NCBI GenBank assembly: GCA_009760855.2
Contig: WPIO01000030.1
Span: 3,248,001-3,295,000, forward strand
Direction: 5' to 3'
Source of the DNA: Cristatella mucedo
Taxonomy: Eukaryota > Bryozoa > Phylactolaemata > Cristatellidae
DNA: 47,000 nt
Positions within the stretch are counted from its first letter, which is position 1; each line of letters begins with the position of its first letter. The notes under the pieces are model-generated. The model had not been told where the DNA came from and ran no database searches. It saw nothing but the letters and a program-made list of their open reading frames with translations. The position numbers and the translations under genes were made by a program. This document shows positions 39,561 through 47,000 of the stretch, piece by piece.

Positions 39561-42066
39561 AAACAATAATAATAATAATAATATTGCACTTGATAAAGCG
39601 CCCTCAGAGAACTTAATCTCTTTCTAGGCGCTTTACATTTGCTGCAAAGTGATACGCAATAGAATAGTAAGTAAAATCATGCTTGAAAAACAAACAAAAT
39701 GAATAACATGTTTAGGGGTTACATGCACTGGGTCAGCATGCAAATGTGGTTAGTGGCAGCATGAACAGTGTCAGCACGCATAAGCACATCGAGGACGAAT
39801 CACAAGGACCCACTAAATGCTGTCCTAAATAGGTATGTTTTTAAGTTTCTTTTAAATGTGGTCAGGTCAGGGGATGTTCTGATGCAGGTCGGGAGGGAGT
39901 TCCAGGCTGTGGGAGCATACGAGCTAAATGCACGGTCTCCAAAGGATTTAAGGTTTGTACGAGGTATTTCTAGACTGTTGGATTCCGAAAAGCGAGTGGT
40001 ACGATGCTTTGCCTGATGGGGTAGTATATCTGAAAGATAGGCTGGAGCCATAGAATGAAGAGACCTAAAAGTGAGCGACAAAACCTTGAAGTCAATCCGT
40101 TGCTTGACTGGTAACCAGTGCAGGTCGGCGAGAAGTGGAGTAATGTGGCAACTGCGACGCTCACGACAGACAAGCCTAGCTGCAGAGTTTTGCACCAGCT
40201 GCAATCGCCTGATCGCACATGCTGGTAGGCCAGTAAGCAGTGAGTTGCAGAAGTCGAGACGAGATGTCACGAATGCATGGACCAACTTGGACGTGGTATC
40301 CTTATCTAAACAAGCCCTAATTTTAGCAATGTTATGAAGCTGAAAATAGGCTGATTTGACTGTGGAGCTGATGTGGTCGTCTAACGAGAGGTCGCTTTGG
40401 AATATGACACCTAGATTTCGAGCTGATGCAACTGGAGATATGCTGGCAGAGCCAATTTTGAAAGTCAGCCTTTCCAATTTCTGAATAACACTAGGTTTGC
40501 CCATAACTAGTAAGTTAGTTTTATCATCGTTTAGTTTTAGAAAATTTGCTGCCATCCATGATCGGATGTCATCAATTCATGCAGCAAGTGAGTTGAGAGA
40601 ATTTGAGGTGCTCGAAGGCTGGGAGGGATCAAAGCAAAGGTACAACTGAGTGTCATCCGCATAGAAGTGAAAGCCTAGATTGTGCTTGGCAATCACATCA
40701 GCGAGAGGGAGAGTATAAACGTTGAAAAGGACCGGACCTAGCACAGAGCCCTGAGGTACTCCATATTTTAGAGGTTCTTCAGATGATCTTTGTCCATTCA
40801 CGTCAACACTCTGGAGTCTCCCACTGAGATAGGACCTTAACCACTGCAGAGCAGTGCCAGTGATGCCCAGGCGAGATGAGAGGCGCTCTAGAAGAACTTT
40901 GTGATCGATGGTATCAAAAGCTGCCGAAAGATCGAGCAAAACAAGAAGAGACACTCTACCCATGTCTGCATTCCTAAGTAGGTCGTTGTATACCCGAAGC
41001 AATGCTGACTCTGTGGAGTGATTAGCTCTAAAGCCAGACTGGAACTTACTAGCAAGGTGTGAGGTTTCGATATACGAGTTCAGCTGGTCTGCCACGACCC
41101 GTTCCAGTGTCTTTGATAGGAATGGTAGAAGGGAGACTGGGCGGTAGTTGCTTAAGTTCTCTTGGTCTAGTGTAGCTTTCTTGAGAAGTGGCCTGACTAC
41201 AGCTTTTTTGAAAGGTGCTGGGACCTGACCTGAGGCTAATGACATATTAATGATGTTGGTTATGCATGGCAGCAGCAGATCAATGCAACGTAGGAGCAGG
41301 ACAGTGGGAATAGGGTCCAGTGGACTTGTTGTCTTCTTTGATTGAGATACGAGCTTTAGGACTACATCACTGGTGATCTGTTTAAATGCAGACATTGAGG
41401 CGCAGCCAGGAACCGAGGAACAGCATTCTAGTGGTAAGGTTGTCATCGCAGGGATGGATTCCCTGATTTTGTCTATCTTCTGCACAAAGAATCGAGAGAA
41501 GCGATCGGCTAGATCATCACAAGGATCATCTGGTAAGGAGCTAACCTGGGAACGGTTGAGGAGATGGTTTATTGTCGACATCAGCATTTTTGGATTGTGC
41601 ATCTGTGATTCAACAATGTTTCTATAGAAGCTAGACTTGGCCTTTGCTAGGATCGATTGGTACGACCTACAGTAGTCTTCATATGCCTGTCGATGGACAG
41701 TTAGTCCGGATCTTTTGTATGCCTTTTCAAGCTTTCGTTTAGTAGACTTGGCTAGTTTAATGTCTGTGGTAAACCATAGGCCGTCTGGGCGGGGGCGCAC
41801 AGTGCGCTTTGTCAAAGGTGCAAACTCGTCGAGCGTGTCAGCTAGTGTCGTGTTGTAGCAATCTACCAGTGATGACAGATCGGAGGGAGGACTGAGCAGC
41901 AAACGTGAAGCAGATATGCTCGCACGGACAGCATCGATGTCAAGGGTCTTGAGGTTTCGCGATTCACAGGTTATTTTAGAGGAGAATGTGGGCACACACT
42001 GTAGATTGAATGAGATCTGCACGTGGTCAGATAAGCAGGATTTGGTGATAACTGGTGATGACAAAG
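39561..42066 (-). mobile_element. L2-clade non-LTR retrotransposon, 5'-truncated, best-preserved copy
   Basis: About 2.5 kb on the minus strand: end of the endonuclease, reverse transcriptase, C-terminal domain, a UTR of about 240 bp with hairpin, and an ATT-repeat tail. The 5' break at about 42066 falls within the endonuclease and abuts A/T-rich DNA. It is the reference for the fragments elsewhere in the window. Confidence 0.9.
39800..42064 (-). pseudogene. L2 ORF2 (endonuclease end, reverse transcriptase, C-terminal domain) with one nonsense codon
   Basis: ORF2 copies LINE RNA by target-primed reverse transcription in the nucleus. Visible in order: SDHVQISF, the last endonuclease motif; NYRPVSLLPFLSKTLERVVA; LLDLSAAFDTIDH, holding the first catalytic Asp; GVPQGSVLGPVLFNVY; FHFYADDTQLYL, the catalytic YADD; then MAANFLKLNDDKTNLLVMG, ADLHWLPVKQR, DRAFSSYAPTAWNSLP and NLKTYLFRTAFSGSL. 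The two open stretches (40577-42064 and 39800-40555) are in the same frame, separated by a single TGA at 40577-40579. The copy at 695-2185 has CGA there, so the stop is explained by one CpG transition. The 5' half of the endonuclease and any ORF1 are missing, so this copy cannot move by itself. Confidence 0.9.
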
Positions 42067-42069
42067 TGC

Positions 42070-42300
42070 AGTTATATGAAAAAATGATACTTAAATCGAT
42101 ATTGATAAAGATATATTATATTAAAGATTATATAAATATATTGATAATGATATACTATATTATACGATTATATATATATATATATATATATATTGTTAAT
42201 CATATTTTATATTATATATTTATATGATATTGATAATGATATTGATATACTTATATTGATATTGATAATGATTGAAATCATTGATCAGGATATCAGTAAC
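42070..42300. repeat. A/T-rich simple sequence
   Basis: ATATTGATAATGATAT-type units and (AT)n at 42170-42192. Low complexity; it abuts the truncated 5' end of the L2. Confidence 0.8.
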
Positions 42301-42310
42301 TTTATTTTTA

Positions 42311-42720
42311 GCGCCGCCAGTGGTTTCTCGGAGTCGAGGAAAGGTTCAAGCAAAGCATTTGCCTTCCGACCGATCGATCGCGTTCCTCTATGGACGCTAA
42401 ATTAGCTTCCTCATTATTTTGCTTAAAGACTGCTGGCGACGGAAGCTTTTGCTCTGCGGGTCTTAGACTGTGGAACTCACGTCCACAGCTATTAAGCCGC
42501 TGCATCTTCTCTCCTGCTCCCGATTGTGGCCAATCCTTATCAGACATCCTGAGCTGCTACTTCTGCACGACTCACTTCCTCGACTGCCCCGCTGAATGAG
42601 CTACGCTTCTCACTTTTTCCATATTACGCGATATGAAGTCTGTTGGCTACCGTTAGCACAATGAAAGCCATTTGGGCTTTTAAGTGCACTCAAGAAAACT
42701 CTCCAGTGTAGCGCCTCTTA
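42311..42720 (+). mobile_element. Second LINE family, C-terminal and 3' fragment
   Basis: Encodes AGDGSFCSAGLRLWNSRP, a LINE ORF2 C-terminal motif, then a 3' stretch (CTCAAGAAAACTCTCCAGTG) shared with 12320-12610. Not the same family as the main L2. Confidence 0.5.
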
Positions 42721-43129
42721 ATTTCTTTCGGCTTTGCGGAGTTACAGCCGGAGATACATTACATTACCAGATGTTTCTATACGCTTGCCCTACGCCTGGT
42801 GAACTTTTCTTTTTTCCTACGCGCTTACAAGGGCATAATTCAACGTTTGTATTACTGACGAGCTGAGTGTCTTTCTTGCTTTCGCACATTTGAATGGTGA
42901 TATCTTGCTCGCCATCAACTCTTTGTTACTGCTTCACCAGACGCGAGTTGCAGTGTCCCGGTAGAGATTCGGGCGTCCAAGGGAACTAGACCTATTACCT
43001 ATACTAATATACTATATTATGCAATAATTATATATAATAATTATGCCATATACTATATTATGTAATTATACTAAATGTACATTTATGTTATTGTTACTGC
43101 TTCGTATCGCAAGATTCTATACGGTATCG
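42721..43129. other. Unassigned, with an A/T inverted repeat
   Basis: 43005-43075 holds ATACTATATTATG and AATAATTATATATAATAATT, an A/T-rich near-palindrome. No exon recognised. Confidence 0.35.
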
Positions 43130-44040
43130 AAGGGAACGTTTCGCGGACCGCGTGCGACCAAAGCTCGCGACTGCAAAGCGAACGGCTCGGACCGACTCTC
43201 TGCACGGCGCGGATTGTCGTCGCAAGGTAGGCGCTGGCAAATTTACACGCCCCGTTCGACTCGTCTCGCAAGTCGAGTGCGTCGCCGCGACCATTAGCTC
43301 TAGCGAGCGCGGCTTGACTGCGACCTGTCGGCAATCTTTCGACGGCGGAGAGCTCGGCTCCGATACCAACATGGCCTGCTGGCCGCGGTCCAGACTTAAC
43401 AAAGTAACGGCTGCTCGGACGCACTGCGAACCACTCGGACGTACTCGAACGCAGCGAAGCATACGATTGCTAAAGCGAGCAGCACGCGGCATACACATCT
43501 CCCAGTCGCCGCGACGCGGCCGAGTCGCGGGCGCTCTGCTGCTCAGGCCGCGCGCCCAGAACGTCCTCGGTTACAGGTTGACAGCCCGACTTGACCCAAC
43601 GACGGGTTAGCGGATCGTAGGCGGCAGTTCATTAGCGGCGCCGTAGCGAACTCGTCCGACTCGTGGGGCACTTAAGCGAGGCGACCTCGCTCTGGGACGA
43701 TGCGACGTGCGTCGGCGCCGCCAGAGGTGTTCGCGCGGTCCGTTCAACAGGGCGTCGCCTGCCGCACGCGTCCCTCGACCGGACCGAGCATAGATTAGCC
43801 AGTCGCGATACTTGCACGAACGCGGAGATAGGAGCATCGGCGCCGCCGCCTCGCGCGGCGGCTGAGCCGAGCTGGCTCGCTCTGCCGAGCTTGCGCCGGC
43901 ACGCGGCGCCGAGGCACCGAATCGAGGCGCGCGCAGAGTTCGGGAGGCCATCGCCCGCGACACTTCTTCGTCGGACGCATCCGTACATTCGGCAGGCGGC
44001 AGCTGCTTATGGAGCAGAGGGGTGATGCCCTCCACCGAAT
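43130..44040. other. CpG-dense region, unassigned
   Basis: High GC with many CpG dinucleotides and overlapping chance frames on both strands (up to 152 codons). I checked minus-strand Met codons here for a signal peptide that could serve copy C and found none. It may be a promoter island for an unseen gene. Confidence 0.35.
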
Positions 44041-44168
44041 GCGCCTGACTTACTGTTGCCTAAGAATGGCTGGCATGTGCTAATCAGCCAGATCACATCA
44101 TCAGCCAGATCAGCCTGATAACTACTGTTCAGCTATAGTTCACGCGTTTGCTGAATTAAAATGACAAC

Positions 44169-44300
44169 GGGCGTGGCCTAGGGTTAAGATGCTGGCCTTT
44201 TAAGACCAATGTCGTGAGCTCGAGAGCTGCGACGCAAGTGGAGCGCCCGGAGAGAGATTAGTTCTCTTGGGGCGCAACACAAATGAACTGTTTTAATTAA
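44169..44300 (+). mobile_element. tRNA-derived SINE-1
   Basis: GGGCGTGGCCTAGGGTTAAG (box A region), TCGTGAGCTCGAGAGCTGCG (degraded box B region) and GCGCCCGGAGAGAGATTAGT TCTCTTGGGGCGC (hairpin), then an A/T-rich tail. Confidence 0.7.
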
Positions 44301-45039
44301 TAAAGAAACGTAATAGGCAATCAATTGTTCACCGCCACATTCGAGCACGGCGCGAGCTGCACCCGAGGCTCTATTTTGATCTGCAGCTCAGCGGTGCCGC
44401 TCTGATTGCCGTAAGAGAGCTGTTATACACCATGGCTGATGCTGGACACCTGTAGCCAAAGCCTGTTCACCAAGCTATAGATGTGGACTTTGTATTTTCA
44501 GGTAATGCGCGCTATTCATGGCTGCAGTGTTCCGTCGCCGTCGGCGCACCTGCTTGTATTGGGGCTGCACCTGCCAGTCGGTAGCCGCGCTATGAGGTTC
44601 ACGCGTCGCTAGTATTTGCTGCGCGTCGGAAAGGACAAACGCAACGAACTGACGTTACGAACGCTGCGTTTTAGACCTAAGGGTATTAGTGCAGAGGTCG
44701 ATATAGCGCGTTTGAAACGCTGCGTTGTGAATTTTTCGTAGCTTTCTTTGAGACCTGCTAGCATAAGCCTCCGCGGTGTAGGGTCACGACGACTGAATGG
44801 TCGCTAGGAAACGTTGTGAAAATCACGACAAGCTTCGAGCTTTGCAAGCGAACAGACGTTATTGTAGGCTGTAGCTTGATTTCGTCTCAACAGCACCTAC
44901 GTGGCAACACGCAGAACATCGAAGCGGGCTCGCAGAGACGTGCTTTCTCGCGGGCGTCCACAGTGCTCCCGAACGCAGCCGTACCCCGCCTCCGGCGCTC
45001 GAACTGTCCAGCCTCTGCTGGCCGTGGCTCACCCTCATA
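44301..45039. other. Unassigned
   Basis: Nothing recognisable. Confidence 0.3.
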
Positions 45040-45045
45040 AATCAT

Positions 45046-45260
45046 TCCCCATAAACCGGCATGGCCCATAAACCTTGCGGCAGCGCAATAAACTCCACCG
45101 GGCCATACACTGGCCGTAGCGGAAATAACAAGGCCATAAACTGGCCACGATGGGAATAACAAGGCCATAAACGCAGCTGGGGCATAAGCGCGGCTTGACC
45201 ATATGCTGGCCGCAGTGGAAATAACATGATCTTAAACGCCACCACACACGTATAGCACAG
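45046..45260. repeat. Degenerate tandem repeat, about 35-45 bp units
   Basis: CTGGCCGTAGCGGAAATAAC, AAGGCCATAAACTGGCCACG, GGGAATAACAAGGCCATAAA and CTGGCCGCAGTGGAAATAAC recur. Reverse frames give a repeated VYGL/LFPSWP-like pattern that comes from the repeat. Confidence 0.6.
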
Positions 45261-47000
45261 CAATAAATTAGCCACATAGGCCTAGCAGTTAAGGTGCCGA
45301 GTAGAAGCTTCACTAGTGCATCCTATGGGCCGAAAACGACGGCCCTAAAGCAAAAGTAAATGCAAGCAAAATACCTTGAGCAGCTGGTTCCCCACATTCC
45401 CAGAACTTCTTTTGGAAACCCAGCGGGCAGTGCTATCAAGACGCTTGCCAAGCAAGCCGTCAAGCCGTGACCTTAAATGTGTGAGCAGGGAAACTCAGTG
45501 GGTTTTAAAATTGTGGAATAAACTTAAGAAGCTCTGAAAGCAGTGTAGCGACATTGTTTTGTATTATGCTTTTCATGACCTAAGCAATCGCCCAGCGTAC
45601 TGGAAGAGTCGAGTACTCAAGTATTGACAGTCTCCATCGACGTTTTCCTTGTGTCATTTTTGCAAATATCAGGTGTACAATAGTGACGTCTGCCACGAAA
45701 AAAAGTGTAGCTAGTGCGTGCAACATATATGGTGTATGGCATAAGTTGTAGCCGAGAAACTGTCAGATTAAGCAGATGGTTCTCACGCTTCTATGCACAG
45801 TCAATCGGATACGAGTTGGTATTACAAGCTTAATTCTGCTAAAACGCTGCATTGATCACAGTGTGCCAACTGACTGCAGCAGCATCACAAGCTTAAAGTC
45901 GTTAGATCGTGAAGATTTGAGGAAGGATCGTCGCAGTTCCTGATTTGAGTTCCCAGGCAAACCCCTGGTGCTTACTGTATGCATTTTGCAAGTCGGTCAA
46001 TCGTTCGTGTTAAGCTACCCAACGAAGTCCAGATTTTCCAGTGGAGTCGCTCTCGTTTTTGAGCAAGAGTTCGCTCGACGCAGCAGATCAGAAGACATAA
46101 CGCCACATGCTTCCAGCACGCCGCGCCAAAGACCAGTAGTCATCCTCGGGCTCTCTTGCTGATAGCAGACTAATAGCTGTATCTGAGGATAATGAATGCA
46201 TCAAAGTGGCGGGCCACTTATAAAGCAATCGATTAGTCCATCAGCTCGAGCGCTTTCTGCTGACTGACCAGAAGTGGATGTCACAAATACACTTTCGTGT
46301 ATTAGGCGTGCAAAAATTGAGTTCGGTTAATTGCGATAGTAATGCCCGTCGTTACGGAAACAAGTGAATGCTCGCACAGTGGCGGCAGCCAGGCAGTTGT
46401 TGTTTCTACGCAGCAACGGCAGCTCATAAGAAAACTGTCATCTCTAAATGTCGTTCTTGAACGCCTTAACTAGGCGACTCATTAACAGGCGTTTTAAATT
46501 TCATGCATTGCCTAGCAACGGTAGGAGAAACGGTGGCACACTTGCTAGGATATCTATTAGCGTCGATGACCCTTTCCCTGGATGCTCATCGCGTAGCGAA
46601 AGCCATTAGACGCCCTCCCAAGTTTGGCAGCTGAGCTTCTGAACTATTTAGCTGCTGCAGTAAATGACGGAATTATCACTATTCTCTCTCTTTTCTACAG
46701 ATACACAAGACAAGAGTAACAAGCTGCACAAAACGTCTCGTTGGGAGAAATTCATAAGCTGCAAAAGGATTGATACGATCACATCTGTCGGCTGAACCAT
46801 TAGGAAGCAATCTCACACGGAATTTAAGTTCAAACCTCGTCACTACTGAGTACAACTGTGAATTTTGACCATTATTCAAGTAAGCAAGACGATATCCGAC
46901 ATAAAAATCGACAGCCCGGCGCCTAAGAAATGGCACTTGAATTGAGAGCTAGCACCACCATTCAAAAAGGTCGGATTATTAGTATCCACAGAAATGGCGC
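45261..47000. other. Unassigned
   Basis: No repeat or exon could be supported. An 85-codon minus frame (46679-46936) has protein-like composition and an acceptor-like CATTTCTTAG at its start, but no donor and no known domain. Confidence 0.3.

Noticed and set aside
46679-46936. 85-codon minus frame with protein-like composition
   Set aside because: An acceptor-like start but no donor, no signal peptide and no known motif. Left unassigned.

Overview
This window looks like eukaryotic, animal nuclear DNA. It has GT-AG intron boundaries, long introns, CpG-dense patches, several kinds of retrotransposon, tRNA-derived SINEs and long microsatellites. There is no operon structure and no ribosome-binding-site logic. 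I cannot name the species. The repeats (L2-clade LINEs, tRNA SINEs, a SPIN-like hAT remnant) and the three-finger proteins fit an invertebrate metazoan best, but that is inference.

The only host genes I can support lie on the minus strand. They encode small secreted, GPI-anchored three-finger (Ly6/uPAR, or LU) proteins. I find two signal-peptide exons (25179-25266 and 32728-32803), one N-terminal Cys-rich exon (13108-13239) and three C-terminal exons. Two of these are open (6993-7258 and 37984-38351) and one is broken (30472-30748). Every intact junction is phase 1, the usual arrangement in Ly6 genes. Exons 25179-25266, 13108-13239 and 6993-7258 join in frame to give a 161-codon precursor with signal peptide, ten cysteines, a final LCN motif and a GPI signal. 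The 30.5 kb copy is a decayed duplicate: about 2 kb around the C-terminal exon (6.8-8.76 kb) reappears at 30.25-31.77 kb. The 38 kb copy is a third paralogue whose 5' exons are not seen here.

Most of the rest is mobile DNA. One L2-clade LINE family accounts for many 5'-truncated copies in both orientations, some nested in others. The best copy (39569-42066, minus) keeps the end of the endonuclease, a full reverse transcriptase and the C-terminal domain, broken by one nonsense codon. A tRNA-derived SINE family shares the LINE's 3' hairpin, which suggests it uses the LINE machinery. A second SINE family, a second LINE family, a 275-bp solo LTR, a SPIN-like hAT remnant and a foldback element are also present.

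The most unusual element is 26505-30025. It is a 3.5 kb unit bounded by roughly 400-bp inverted repeats and filled with a diverged array of about 170-bp units rich in GCAATCCAC and GCAATCGAC. A colinear, internally deleted copy lies at 9563-11060, so this is a dispersed element rather than a fixed satellite.

The long intergenic or intronic stretches listed below as unassigned held nothing I could recognise.
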